Source: Lacticaseibacillus parakribbianus (GTDB taxonomy: Bacteria > Bacillota > Bacilli > Lactobacillales > Lactobacillaceae). Taken from it: DNA of 64,000 bases. The stretch lies in NCBI RefSeq assembly GCF_025490915.1, contig NZ_JANQBA010000005.1:62001-126000 (forward strand), written 5' to 3'. Below the pieces are notes generated by a model that did no database searches, was not told the origin of the DNA, and saw only the letters and a list, made by a program, of their open reading frames with translations. The translations under genes and the position numbers were made by a program. Of this stretch, positions 26,253 through 35,695 are shown in pieces. Position 1 is the stretch's first letter, and every line of letters begins with the position of its first letter.

Positions 26253-26576
26253 ATGGCAAAACAGACAATTTTGGTCGCTTGTGGTAACGGGATGTCCAGC
26301 AGCATGCTGGCCCAACGGATGCAGACCGAGGCCAACGCGCAGGGGCTGGACGTCTCGGTTTCGGCCGTCGCCATCAAGGTCGTGCCCAGTGAGGTTGAAA
26401 AGCACCACCCCGGCGTGGTCATGATCGGCCCTCAGGTGCGTTACGCGGTGCCCGACCTGCAAAAAAAGGTGGCGATTCCCGTGGTGATGATTGACCAACG
26501 GGCATACGGCATGATGGACGGCAAGAAGGTCCTGGCAGACGGCCTGGCCCTGATCGCCGAACACGAACAGCAGTAA
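26253..26576 (+). CDS. PTS lactose/cellobiose-family subunit IIB
   Basis: 107 residues; cytosolic phosphocarrier. The phosphorylated cysteine is Cys10 in ILVACGNGMSSSMLA, the classic IIB P-loop. It hands phosphate to the sugar bound by the IIC at 23788. AAAGGAG precedes the ATG, 21 bp after the MupG-like gene. Confidence 0.93.
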   Translation: MAKQTILVACGNGMSSSMLAQRMQTEANAQGLDVSVSAVAIKVVPSEVEKHHPGVVMIGPQVRYAVPDLQKKVAIPVVMIDQRAYGMMDGKKVLADGLALIAEHEQQ

Positions 26577-26599
26577 TCAGCTTGAGGAAGGCAGACCTC

Positions 26600-27574
26600 A
26601 TGAGACAACAAACAATTTTAGCCGTCGATCTCGGCGGGACCAAGGTTTTGGTCGGAGAGGTTGATGCTTCCGGAACCGTCATCACACATCACAAGACCCC
26701 GTCCAACGTAGCCAGCCAGGCGCTGGCCGCAGCGGACATCGAACGCCAAATCGCGGCCTACCTGAGGCAGCCGCGACCCGACACGCAGATCTGCGGCATC
26801 GCCGTGGACCTGGTCGGCCGCGTCGACAGCACGCAGGGCATCTGGAATGAGATCAGCCCCGCTAACGCCAAACCGCTGGCGCTGGCCCAAAGGCTGCGGG
26901 CGCGGTTCGGGCTGCCGTGCGTGATTCTCAACGACCTGGTGGCGGCGACCTACGCGGAGCAGCGCCTGGGCATTGGGAAGACCTACAGCGATTTTCTTTA
27001 CCTGGCCATCGGTACCGGCATCGCCGGGCGGCTGGTCGTTGACGGGCACCTGCTGCTCGGGCGCGACAACGACGCCGGTGAGCTCGGCCACATGGTGGTC
27101 GATCAACACAGCGACGTTCGCTGCATCTGCGGGCGCTACGGCTGCGTGGAGCCCCTGGCCTCGGGCTTGGGGATGGCCCACAGGGTGCAGACCTTGGCGT
27201 CGCGATACGAAGGCCGCACCAGCTTGAAGGTGGCGGCGACGCGGCTGCCAGCGATTGCCGATGTCTTCGCCGCTTACGACGCAGGCGATCCGCTGGCGCG
27301 TGAAGTCGTGGATGAGGCGCTGTTGGCCCTGGCCAACCTCGTGATGAACGTCGTGCGGCTGACCAACACCAAGGCGGTGCGGCTCGGTGGTGGGGTGACC
27401 ACCGGCGGCTGGCTGGCGGCCCACCTGCAACCGCTTTTGGCCAACGACACGATGCGCTTTGTCACCGGCGGCGTTGCGAACACGACGCTTGACCCGAACC
27501 GAATCGCGCTTCAGGGCTGCGGGTTGTACGGGTTTGAACAATTGGAGGCGAAAAACGATGCGGCTTGCAGCTGA
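26600..27574 (+). CDS. ROK-family sugar kinase
   Basis: 324 residues. ATP-binding motif AVDLGGTKVLVGEVD at the N-terminus, catalytic Asp in LNDLVAATYAEQRLG, and the ROK zinc site CICGRYGCVEPLASG. Phosphorylates a free sugar at C6; in this operon the likely substrate is the non-phosphorylated half of the cleaved disaccharide (glucose, glucosamine or N-acetylglucosamine). The ATG at 26600 follows GAGGAAGG. Its 3' end overlaps the next gene by 17 bp. Confidence 0.9.
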   Translation: MRQQTILAVDLGGTKVLVGEVDASGTVITHHKTPSNVASQALAAADIERQIAAYLRQPRPDTQICGIAVDLVGRVDSTQGIWNEISPANAKPLALAQRLRARFGLPCVILNDLVAATYAEQRLGIGKTYSDFLYLAIGTGIAGRLVVDGHLLLGRDNDAGELGHMVVDQHSDVRCICGRYGCVEPLASGLGMAHRVQTLASRYEGRTSLKVAATRLPAIADVFAAYDAGDPLAREVVDEALLALANLVMNVVRLTNTKAVRLGGGVTTGGWLAAHLQPLLANDTMRFVTGGVANTTLDPNRIALQGCGLYGFEQLEAKNDAACS

Positions 27575-28346
27575 ACTGTTTCCCGTTTTGACCGAGTTCA
27601 AGCAGGACCCGGCGCAAACGCTGGCGGCGCTGCGCCGAGCCGGGGTGGCGGGCCTGGAAATGTTTGGGCCGCGCCTGATGTCGGCGGCCGCGCTGCGGAA
27701 CTGCACCACCCAAGCCGGCATCACCATCACCGGCTACCAGGTGCCTTGGCGCCTTTTGCAAGGGACCGCGCTGGCCGAGACCATCGCCTACCAAAAGGCG
27801 CTGGGCAACCACCAGGTGATCATCGATGCGCTGGGCGGCCCGTGGGAGTCCGGCCACAAGGTCAGCGAAAACACGGTGGCGATGTGGCAGTCCCACGCCG
27901 CTCGCATCAACGAAATCGCAGACGAATTGGCCAAGCACGGCATGCGCCTGACCTATCACACCCACGATTACGATTACGGCGAGCTGGTCGAAGGCGTGGC
28001 GCCGTCGCTTGAGATTCTGATGAAGCGGGTTTACTCAACCGTGGCCATCGAGGTCGACTCTGGCAACTGCATCGAGGGCGGCGCCGATCCGGTCGCCTGG
28101 CTGCGGCGGCTGCCGGGCCGAGCGGCGTTCCTGCACTGCAAGCCCTTCGCTCACGGCCACCGCTACGACGTTCCGTTCGGTTCGGCACTGGACGAGAACG
28201 ACTGGCCGGCGATTCTGACGGCCGCCCAGGAGGCCGGAACGCGCTGGCTGGTGATCGAGCCCGAGTCCGAAAAGCTCGGCCCGGCGCTGGATCAGATTGC
28301 GCAGGGCAGCCGGCTGCTCCAGGGGCTGTTGGGGCAGCTGGGCTAG
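27558..28346 (+). CDS. Sugar phosphate isomerase/epimerase (AP-endonuclease-2-like TIM barrel)
   Basis: 262 residues of the xylose isomerase-like TIM-barrel superfamily. Metal-ligand regions include RLTYHTHDYDY, VAIEVDSGNC, and FLHCKPFAHGH. Family members isomerise, epimerise or dehydrate sugars; 3-keto-glycoside metabolism is also possible. The ATG at 27558 lies inside the ROK gene, seven bases after GGAGGCG, implying translational coupling. Last gene of the operon, followed by a terminator. Confidence 0.8.
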   Translation: MRLAAELFPVLTEFKQDPAQTLAALRRAGVAGLEMFGPRLMSAAALRNCTTQAGITITGYQVPWRLLQGTALAETIAYQKALGNHQVIIDALGGPWESGHKVSENTVAMWQSHAARINEIADELAKHGMRLTYHTHDYDYGELVEGVAPSLEILMKRVYSTVAIEVDSGNCIEGGADPVAWLRRLPGRAAFLHCKPFAHGHRYDVPFGSALDENDWPAILTAAQEAGTRWLVIEPESEKLGPALDQIAQGSRLLQGLLGQLG

Positions 28347-28381
28347 GAAGGATTGCAGTGACCCCGTGGTCGGCTGACGGA

Positions 28382-28423
28382 AGCCCTCGCCCGGAATCGG
28401 TAGATTTCGGGCGAGGGCTTTTT
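28382..28423 (+). terminator. Terminator of the PTS operon
   Basis: AGCCCTCGCCCG pairs perfectly with CGGGCGAGGGCT, followed by TTTT. Confidence 0.88.
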
Positions 28424-28726
28424 GCGACGCTACCGAGCGACCGGCAACTGCGACGCTACCGGCTTGGTCGGTGCAGCGCTGCACATACTGCCTGGCCGCT
28501 TCTCGGCGACCTAGACCACCGCGGCCGCCGGCGGTCGCGCCTTGGCGCCCCCGCCGCCGAGTCGGCCCTTGCCGGCAGCGCCACCAACCGCCAGGCCCCG
28601 GCGACAATTGCAATCTTTTTGGCGGCAGGGGGTCCCTTGGTTCGGTCAAGTGTGATAAGGTGTACCGAGAATCGAATCTTTCGGGCGAGGCAGGACCTCG
28701 CGACGTCACACACAGGAGGGCAAGCG
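28424..28726. other. Non-coding GC-rich gap
   Basis: Contains two direct copies of GCGACGCTACCG (28424 and 28450). A weak promoter for the MATE gene may lie near 28635-28665 (TTGGTT, then TGTACC). I see no gene. Confidence 0.4.
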
Positions 28727-30115
28727 TTGCGTACTTTGACCAAGGGGAACCCCCTTAAGCTGGTATTCTTCTTCACCATTCCGCTGCTGATTGGGAACGT
28801 CTTTCAGCAGCTTTACAGTTTCATGGACGCCTTGATCGTCGGCCGCACCATCGGCAAGGCGGCGCTGGCCGCGGTCGGCGCGACCGGCAGCGTCAACTTC
28901 CTGATCATCGGCTTTGCCCAGGGGACCACGGCGGGGCTGTCGGTGCTGACGGCGCAGGCGTACGGGGCCAGGGACGCCAAGGGGGTGCGAAAAAGTTTCG
29001 GCACCAGCGTTTGGATCACGCTTGGCATCTCTTTGATCCTGACCGTGCTGGCCGCCGGGCTGACCCGCCCGATTCTGACCCTGATGCAGACGCCGCCGGA
29101 GATTTTGAACGATTCGGTGGCCTTCATCCGGGTGATTTTCTACGGCATCATCGCGGCGATGGCGTTCAACCTGCTGTCCAACATGATGCGGGCCCTCGGT
29201 GACTCGCGAACGCCCTTGTTCTTTTTGATCATCGCGACCATCATCAACATCGCGCTGGAGTTCCTGTTCATCCTGGGCTTTCACTGGGGCGTGGCCGGCG
29301 CCGGCTGGGCGACGGTGACGGCGCAGGTGGTCTCGGCCATCCTGTGCTGGATCTACATTAAGAAGAAAATCCCGATGCTGAACCTGCGGCGCGAGGACCT
29401 CGCCATCGACTGGCACGAGATCAAGCACCACCTGGTGGTCGGGCTACCGATGGGCTTTTCCATGTCGATCATCGCCATCGGCTCCGTCATCCTGCAGGTG
29501 ATGCTCAACACCTTGGGCACTAACGCCGTGGCGGCCTACACCGCGGCGGGGCGGATCGATCAGCTCGCCACGCTGCCGGCGTCGTCCTTCGGGGTGGCGA
29601 TGGCGACCTACGCGGCCCAGAACCTCGGGGCCCGGGAGTACGGCCGCATCCGCCAGGGCGTCCACCAGACGCTGGCCCTGAACGTCGGCATTTCCGCGGC
29701 CCTCGGGGCGTTGATCATCGTCTTCGGCAAGCCCTTGGTCAACCTGTTTCTCGGGCCGAACCAGCCGGCGGTCACGGCGCTTGCGCAGACCTACTTCCAC
29801 TACAACGCCAGCATGTACTGGCTGCTCGCGATTCTGTTCACGATGCGCAACCTGCTGCAGGGGCTGGGCCACACGCTGGTGCCGACGGTCGCCGGGTTCT
29901 TCGAGCTGGCGATGCGGGCCTTCGCCGGCATCGTGCTGGTCGGCCAGTTCGGCTTCGCCGGCGCCTCGATGGCCAACCCGCTGGCCTGGATCGGCTCCGT
30001 CTGCGTGTTGATCACCATGTACTTCCGCACGATGCGAACCATTAGGCAAAAAGAGGACGCGCAGCGCGGGGCCTTGGAAGCGGGTCTGGATGACCACCCC
30101 GAGGCGCGACCGTGA
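28727..30115 (+). CDS. MATE-family multidrug/cation exporter
   Basis: 462 residues, about 12 membrane helices in two homologous halves. The opening TLTKGNPLKLVFFFTIPLLI and FQQLYSFMDALIVGR are hallmarks of MATE/NorM-type transporters; the second half repeats the pattern (VGLPMGFSMSIIAIG). It exports cationic drugs or metabolites in exchange for Na+ or H+. The start is TTG at 28727, eight bases after AGGAGG; no ATG fits. Its stop overlaps the signal peptidase start (GTGA), so the two are translationally coupled. Confidence 0.9.
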   Translation: MRTLTKGNPLKLVFFFTIPLLIGNVFQQLYSFMDALIVGRTIGKAALAAVGATGSVNFLIIGFAQGTTAGLSVLTAQAYGARDAKGVRKSFGTSVWITLGISLILTVLAAGLTRPILTLMQTPPEILNDSVAFIRVIFYGIIAAMAFNLLSNMMRALGDSRTPLFFLIIATIINIALEFLFILGFHWGVAGAGWATVTAQVVSAILCWIYIKKKIPMLNLRREDLAIDWHEIKHHLVVGLPMGFSMSIIAIGSVILQVMLNTLGTNAVAAYTAAGRIDQLATLPASSFGVAMATYAAQNLGAREYGRIRQGVHQTLALNVGISAALGALIIVFGKPLVNLFLGPNQPAVTALAQTYFHYNASMYWLLAILFTMRNLLQGLGHTLVPTVAGFFELAMRAFAGIVLVGQFGFAGASMANPLAWIGSVCVLITMYFRTMRTIRQKEDAQRGALEAGLDDHPEARP

Positions 30116-30720
30116 CGGATAAGAAGACCTGGCGGCAGCTGATTGCCCTTTTGCGCCTGATGGGGGCCCTGATTTTGGTCACCCTGGTGATTCTGGGCGG
30201 CCAGGCGCTGCTGGGCCTGTGGTTCACCAACAACGTGATCGATGGCACCTCGATGGAGCCAACGCTGCACCCCGGCGATCGCGTGGTGGCGGTGCGTCGC
30301 GCCAGCGTGACGCGCAACGACATCGTCATTTTGCACGGGCCGGATGACCCGGACCGCACCTACATCAAGCGGGTGATCGGCCTGCCCGGCGACTTCGTCT
30401 GGGTCAAAAACGAGCGGCTGTACATCAACGGCCAGCAGGTCGCCCAGCCCTACCTGAAGCCCAAGTTCATGGCCGCCTCGGTGCGGCTTTGGGCCAAGCA
30501 GCAGCACGTGACCACCAGCGGCCACTTCACCGATGACTTCACGCTGGCCACCCTCAAGGCGACCCACCGCGCTACCGTGCCGGCGGGATCCTACTTCGTG
30601 ATGGGCGACAACCGCCGCGTGTCCTACGACAGCCGCAACTTCGGCTTCGTGGACCGGGCCGGCATCATCGGCGTGGTCAAGTGGCGCTACTGGCCGCTGA
30701 GCAAGGCGCAGACGTGGTGA
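30112..30720 (+). CDS. lepB: Signal peptidase I
   Basis: 202 residues with one N-terminal membrane anchor (about 15-35) and an extracytoplasmic catalytic domain. Catalytic Ser47 in GTSMEPTL and Lys86 in YIKRVIGLPGD are visible, and GDNRRVSYDSRNFG is the family's box E. It removes signal peptides of secreted pre-proteins. GTG start, overlapping the MATE stop by four bases. An insertion of about 35 residues (YLKPKFMAASVRLWAKQQHV and beyond) is of the kind seen in Lactobacillaceae SPases. Confidence 0.93.
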   Translation: MTDKKTWRQLIALLRLMGALILVTLVILGGQALLGLWFTNNVIDGTSMEPTLHPGDRVVAVRRASVTRNDIVILHGPDDPDRTYIKRVIGLPGDFVWVKNERLYINGQQVAQPYLKPKFMAASVRLWAKQQHVTTSGHFTDDFTLATLKATHRATVPAGSYFVMGDNRRVSYDSRNFGFVDRAGIIGVVKWRYWPLSKAQTW

Positions 30721-30744
30721 GACGGCGCCGAGCCAATGACACCA

Positions 30745-30780
30745 AAAAAAGAGCCTCAGCGTGAGCTGAGACTCTTTTTT
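30745..30780. terminator. Bidirectional terminator
   Basis: AAAAAAGAG-CTCAGC and GCTGAG-CTCTTTTTT with loop GTGA; serves lepB (+) and the reductase (-). Confidence 0.9.
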
Positions 30781-30794
30781 GCGCGGTGCAGCGA

Positions 30795-31712
30795 TCAAGG
30801 CAGGTCGTTGCCGGCCGCGAAGTACAGGTCGTACCACTCTTGCGCCTGGAGCCGGATGTTGCCGGCCTCGGCGATTTCCTGGATGCGGTGGGCGTTGGTG
30901 GTGCCGGCGATCACCTGGGTGCCCGGGACCCGAATCAGCCAGGCGGAGGCAATCGCGTTCTTGTTGGTGTGGTAGGCGTCGGCGAGCGCCTGCAGCTTGG
31001 CGTTGAGCTTCGGGAACTTCGGCGAGTCGATGAAGACGCCCTCGAAGAACCCGTACTGGTAAGGGCTCCAAGCCTGAATCGTCATGTTGTGAAGACGGCT
31101 GTACTCGAGGATGCCGCCGTCGTGGTCGAGCGAGCGGTCATCGGTCATGTTGACGTGGATGCCCGAGTCGATCATGCCGGTGTGCATCAGGGAGAACTGG
31201 AGCTGGTTGGCGACCAACGGCTGGCTCACGGCCGACTTCAGCAGCTCGATCTGGCTTGGGTTGCAGTTGGACACGCCAAAGCTACGGACCTTGCCGCTGT
31301 TGTGCAGTTCATCGAAGGCGGAAGCGACCGCCTCCGGTTCGAACAAGGCGTCCGGCCGGTGCAACAGCAGCACGTCCAGGTAGTCGACGCCGAGGCGCTT
31401 CAGGCTGCCGTCGACGGCCTCGATGATGTGGTCGTGGGACCAGTCGTAGCGCTGGCCTGACACGATGCCGGCCTTGCTTTGAACGATGACGTCCTCGCGC
31501 TTGAAGTTGGCGTTCTTCAGCGCCTGGCCGAACAAGGTCTCGGACTTGCCGTCGCCATAGATGTCGGCGTTGTCAAAGAAGTTGATGCCGGCATCGTGGG
31601 ACGCTTCCAGCAGGTTGGTGGCGCCGGCCAAGTCGAGGCCGGTGATGCGCATCACGCCCAGCGCGATGGCGGATACCTTCAGGCCGCTTTGGCCCAGGTC
31701 GATCATTTTCAT
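30795..31712 (-). CDS. Aldo/keto reductase, YdhF-like
   Basis: 305 residues, TIM-barrel NADPH-dependent reductase. Catalytic residues lie in FFDNADIYGDGKSE (Asp, Tyr), IVQSKAGI (Lys) and LLLHRPDALFEP (His), the last being typical of the YdhF oxidoreductase branch. Substrate unknown. The ATG at 31712 follows GAGGTGAT. It is a second aldo/keto reductase in the window, in a different subgroup from the one at 3181. About 280 bp of GC-rich, gene-free sequence separate it from ppx1. Confidence 0.88.
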   Translation of the reverse strand: MKMIDLGQSGLKVSAIALGVMRITGLDLAGATNLLEASHDAGINFFDNADIYGDGKSETLFGQALKNANFKREDVIVQSKAGIVSGQRYDWSHDHIIEAVDGSLKRLGVDYLDVLLLHRPDALFEPEAVASAFDELHNSGKVRSFGVSNCNPSQIELLKSAVSQPLVANQLQFSLMHTGMIDSGIHVNMTDDRSLDHDGGILEYSRLHNMTIQAWSPYQYGFFEGVFIDSPKFPKLNAKLQALADAYHTNKNAIASAWLIRVPGTQVIAGTTNAHRIQEIAEAGNIRLQAQEWYDLYFAAGNDLP

Positions 31713-31991
31713 AAGTTATCACCTCGCGGCTAGCGTAGCACAACGTGAAAACGGGTGCAAGACTGCCGCGACGCAGGTTGCGGCGCCGGCCGCAAAAGTT
31801 GTGATGCCCCGACCACTCAACTCGCCCGGAGGTCAGGTTCGGCCGCGACCGGGCCGAACGCGGCCGCGACTCGGCGACCGGCAGTGGCCGCGCGACCGCC
31901 GGTGGTCGCCCAGCGGCGCCGGGCGGCACCTAGGGCCGACGCGCGGTGGCAATGCGTGGTAGAATGGCTTTAGTTAGATAGGAGGGGCAAT

Positions 31992-33521
31992 ATGGCAGCG
32001 ACTGAGCAGGGCTTTGTGGTGATTGGCGCCCAAAGCACACTTTTTAGCATCACGAACCTTCGCACCATGGAGACAATCGAGCGGGGGCAGTACCCGGTGG
32101 CGATCGGCGAGGACATTTTCGCCACGCACCAGATCGAACCGGACACCGTCGACACCTTGGTGGCCGCCTTGGCCGCCATCGCGCGGGTCTTCGCCGATTA
32201 CGGCGTGACCAAGCTTTCGGTGGTCGGCTCGCACAGCTTCTACGAGGCGCATAACGCGCAGTTCGTGCGGGATCAGATTCTCAGCCGCACCGGCTGGCAG
32301 CTGCAGCCCCTGACGCTGTCGCAGGAGTCGTTCTACCGCACCCAGGCGGTGCTGGCGAAGTTCCCGAACTTTTCGGCGGTGACCCAGGACGGGACGCTGT
32401 TGATCGACATCTCCAGCGGCTCGGTGGAGCTGACCGCCTTCACGCAAGGCGAGTTCGGCTTCTCGCGCAACCTGTCGATCGGACCGCTGCGCGTGTTCGA
32501 GGTGATGAGCGACCTGCAGCGCAGTGTGCCCAATTACGTGGCCGTGATGCGCGATTACATCGATTCGCGGCTGGTCGACTTCATGCGCCTGTTGCCCAAG
32601 GACATTCACTACCCGAACCTGGTGCTGATGGGCAGCGCCTTGTCGATGTTTGAAACCCTGATTCCCACCGGCGACGTGACGGTTGAAACCGACTCGGAAG
32701 GGCTGGCCTTGATCTACCACGAGGTCACCCACGCCTCCGATCAATACCTGAGCGACCAGTACGACCTGACGCCGACGCAGACGGCGCAGGTGCTGCCGAC
32801 GGTGCTTTTGGTCTACCGCCTGGTGCAGGTGCTCAAGTCGTCTCGGCTGTGGATCTCCAACCTCAAGCTGATCGATGGGCTGGAGATCAACACCGCCGTC
32901 GCCGCCAACAGCCCGGCGGTGACCATCGACCCGACCAAGGAAATTCTGATCTCGGCCCAAAACCTGTCGGAGCGTTACCAGGTCGACATCAAGCACCGCG
33001 ACTCGACGGTGACCTTCGCCCTGCAGCTGTTCGACCGGCTGCGGCGCCTCCACGGGCTGGGGCGGCGCGAGCGGCTATTGCTGCAGATTGCGGCGACGGT
33101 CAACGACATCGGCAGCTACGTCGACACCCACAAGCACTACGAGCACTCCGATTACATCATTCAGGCCTCCGAGCTGATGGGGCTGACCGCCGCCGAGCAG
33201 CGCATGGTCGCGACCATCGCGCGGTACCACTCGAGCGACACGCCGCAGACCGACCTGTCGGATCTGCGCGAGCTCAACTCGAGGCGGCGGCTGGTGATCG
33301 CCAAGCTCTCGGCGCTTTTGCGGGTGGCCGATTCGCTGGACGCCTCCCGCCAGCAGAAAATTCAAAAGATCCGCGTGTCGGTGCAGCCGACGCGGGTGCT
33401 TTTGTCGGCCACGGCCAACGACGACGTGGCGCTTGAGAAGTGGACGCTGCGGCGTAAGGGGCAGTTCTTCGCCGCGGTGTTCGGGCTGCCAATCGAACTG
33501 AAAGGAAGGACGCGCGTCTAA
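31992..33521 (+). CDS. ppx: Exopolyphosphatase-type Ppx/GppA protein with HD domain (ppx1)
   Basis: 509 residues: an N-terminal actin-like Ppx/GppA ATPase-fold domain (about 1-300, with the phosphate-binding loop LLIDISSGSVELTAF) and a C-terminal HD-type helical domain (TVNDIGSYVDTHKHYEHSDY). It hydrolyses terminal phosphates of polyphosphate or pppGpp. The first strand is atypical (FVVIGAQST rather than IDIGSNS), so activity may differ from Ppx2. First gene of the ppx1-ppk-ppx2 operon, an arrangement described for L. casei. The TAA overlaps the ppk ATG by one base. A TAGAAT -10 lies near 31960. Confidence 0.9.
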   Translation: MAATEQGFVVIGAQSTLFSITNLRTMETIERGQYPVAIGEDIFATHQIEPDTVDTLVAALAAIARVFADYGVTKLSVVGSHSFYEAHNAQFVRDQILSRTGWQLQPLTLSQESFYRTQAVLAKFPNFSAVTQDGTLLIDISSGSVELTAFTQGEFGFSRNLSIGPLRVFEVMSDLQRSVPNYVAVMRDYIDSRLVDFMRLLPKDIHYPNLVLMGSALSMFETLIPTGDVTVETDSEGLALIYHEVTHASDQYLSDQYDLTPTQTAQVLPTVLLVYRLVQVLKSSRLWISNLKLIDGLEINTAVAANSPAVTIDPTKEILISAQNLSERYQVDIKHRDSTVTFALQLFDRLRRLHGLGRRERLLLQIAATVNDIGSYVDTHKHYEHSDYIIQASELMGLTAAEQRMVATIARYHSSDTPQTDLSDLRELNSRRRLVIAKLSALLRVADSLDASRQQKIQKIRVSVQPTRVLLSATANDDVALEKWTLRRKGQFFAAVFGLPIELKGRTRV

Positions 33522-35695
33522 TGGCAAAGCAAGCGACTTACACCGACCCCAAGTACTACACCAACCGGGAGCTGTCCTGGCTGGCCTTCAACGACCGGGT
33601 GCTGGAAGAGGCCCGGGACCACAACAACCCGCTGCTGGAGCGGGTGCGGTTTTTGGGCATCACCCAAAGCAACCTGGACGAGTTCTTCAACGTCCGGGTC
33701 GCCTCGCTGCGCAAAATGGTCGCGGTGGCCTACAACACGCCGGACGCCGCGGGGATGACCCCGGCGACGCAGCTGCAGCACATCGCCAAGGCCGCCCACG
33801 CGATGGTGGAAAAGCAGTACACCACCTGGTCGCGGTCCCTGGTGCCCAAGCTCGAGGAGCTGGGGATTCGCCTGAAGACCTTCGCCGAGCTCGCGCCCAA
33901 GCAACACGAGTTCGTCTCCGAGTACTTCCACCAGGAGCTGTACCCGGTGCTGACCCCGATGGGCGTCGACCCGACGCGGCCGTTCCCCTTCCTGGCCAAC
34001 AACTCGCTGAACCTGGCGATTCGCCTGCAGCGGCCGGACGGCGATGACGACAAGGCGCGGGGCTTTGCGACCGTGCAGGTGCCGGATGTCTTCCCGCGGG
34101 TGCTGCGGCTGCCGGCTGCCGAGAATGATTTCATTTTGCTCGAAGACGTCGTGCAGGCCTACGTCGGCGAGCTGTTCGTCGGCGCCACGGTGCAGGAAAC
34201 CGCGGTTTTTCGCGTCACCCGCGACATGGATCTGGACGTGGCCGAAGAGGACGCGTCGGACCTGATGAAGGAGATTCAGTCGCAGCTCAAAAAGCGCCAG
34301 CGCGGCAAGGTGATGCGGCTTGAAATCGACGCGGGGATGAGCAAGTACCTGCGCAAGCACCTCGAAAAGGGCCTGGAGGTTCGCGCCGCCGCCGATGTCT
34401 ACGAGATCAAGGGCCCAATCGACCTGAACGTGATGAGCAAGCTCGTCAAGCAGGTGCAGGGCCACCCCGACCTGCTGTTCTCGCCGTTCACGCCGTACGT
34501 CGACCGCAAGCTGATCGAGGGCAACATCTTCGAGGCGATCGCCAAGCGCGACATCCTGGTGCAGCACCCCTACGACGCCTTCACGCCGGTGGTCGAGTTC
34601 ATCCACCAGGCGGCGACGGACCCGCAGGTGCTGGCGGTGAAAATGACGCTGTACCGCGTGTCCTCCAAGTCACCGATCATCCGCTACCTCAAGCAGGCCG
34701 CCGAAAACGGCAAGCAGGTCACGGTCTTGGTCGAGCTGAAGGCGAGATTCGACGAGGAGAACAACGTCCACTGGGCCCAAGAGCTGGAACGCGCCGGCTG
34801 CCACGTGATCTACGGGCTGGTCGGGCTCAAGACCCACAGCAAGCTGGCTTTGGTGGTGCGGCGCGAGGAAACCGGCATCCGCCGCTATATGCACATGGCG
34901 ACCGGTAACTACAACGACGTGACGGCCAACGTCTACACCGACCTCGGGCTGTTCACGGCCAACGCCGAAATGGGCGCAGACGCCTCGAACATTTTCAACA
35001 TGCTGTCGGGCTTCTCCGAACCCGCCTACTTCAACCAGCTGGTGATCGCACCCTTGGGCATCCGCGACTTTCTCTACGAGCGGATCGAAGAGGAGTGCCA
35101 AAACGCCAAGGCCGGCCGGCCGGCGCTGATTCGGATGAAGATGAACTCGCTGTCGGACGCCGGCATGATCGCCGCCTTGTACCGGGCGGCGGCCTGCGGG
35201 GTCAAAATCGAGCTAATCGTTCGCGGCATTACCAATCTCAAGGTCGGCATCCCCGGTGTCTCCGAAAACATCGAGGTTCACTCGATCGTCGGCCGCTACC
35301 TCGAGCACTCGCGCATCTATTATTTTTACGCCGGCGGGGCCGAGAACCTGTACCTGAGCTCGGCCGACCTGATGAAGCGCAACCTGTCGCGGCGCGTCGA
35401 GCTGCTGTTCCCGATTCTGCAGCCGGACATCCATCAGCGCGTCTGCGACATTTTCGACACGCTGTGGGCCGACAACGTCAAGACCCGGGTGCTGATGCCG
35501 GACGATTCGTGGGAGCGCATCGACCTGCGCGGCCAGACCAAGCAAAACGCCCAGGCGACCTTCATGGCGGAGGCCGTGGCCAAGACCATCAAGGAGGCCA
35601 AGGCCGAAGACGCCGCCGAAAAGGTCGGCGACGTCCAAAACACCCGGCGCTTCACGCCGATGCAGGCGCCGGACAGTGAGGAGGAAGACGAATGA
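33521..35695 (+). CDS. ppk: Polyphosphate kinase 1
   Basis: 724 residues, standard for PPK1. Makes polyphosphate from ATP at the inner membrane face. YTNRELSWLAFNDRVLEEA and GITQSNLDEFFNVRVA are the N-terminal signatures; the autophosphorylated histidine is His439 in KTHSKLALVVRRE, and the second phospholipase-D-like histidine is His596 in EHSRIYYF. It overlaps ppx1 by one base and ppx2 by four (ATGA), indicating coupled synthesis of the kinase and two phosphatases. Confidence 0.97.
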   Translation: MAKQATYTDPKYYTNRELSWLAFNDRVLEEARDHNNPLLERVRFLGITQSNLDEFFNVRVASLRKMVAVAYNTPDAAGMTPATQLQHIAKAAHAMVEKQYTTWSRSLVPKLEELGIRLKTFAELAPKQHEFVSEYFHQELYPVLTPMGVDPTRPFPFLANNSLNLAIRLQRPDGDDDKARGFATVQVPDVFPRVLRLPAAENDFILLEDVVQAYVGELFVGATVQETAVFRVTRDMDLDVAEEDASDLMKEIQSQLKKRQRGKVMRLEIDAGMSKYLRKHLEKGLEVRAAADVYEIKGPIDLNVMSKLVKQVQGHPDLLFSPFTPYVDRKLIEGNIFEAIAKRDILVQHPYDAFTPVVEFIHQAATDPQVLAVKMTLYRVSSKSPIIRYLKQAAENGKQVTVLVELKARFDEENNVHWAQELERAGCHVIYGLVGLKTHSKLALVVRREETGIRRYMHMATGNYNDVTANVYTDLGLFTANAEMGADASNIFNMLSGFSEPAYFNQLVIAPLGIRDFLYERIEEECQNAKAGRPALIRMKMNSLSDAGMIAALYRAAACGVKIELIVRGITNLKVGIPGVSENIEVHSIVGRYLEHSRIYYFYAGGAENLYLSSADLMKRNLSRRVELLFPILQPDIHQRVCDIFDTLWADNVKTRVLMPDDSWERIDLRGQTKQNAQATFMAEAVAKTIKEAKAEDAAEKVGDVQNTRRFTPMQAPDSEEEDE

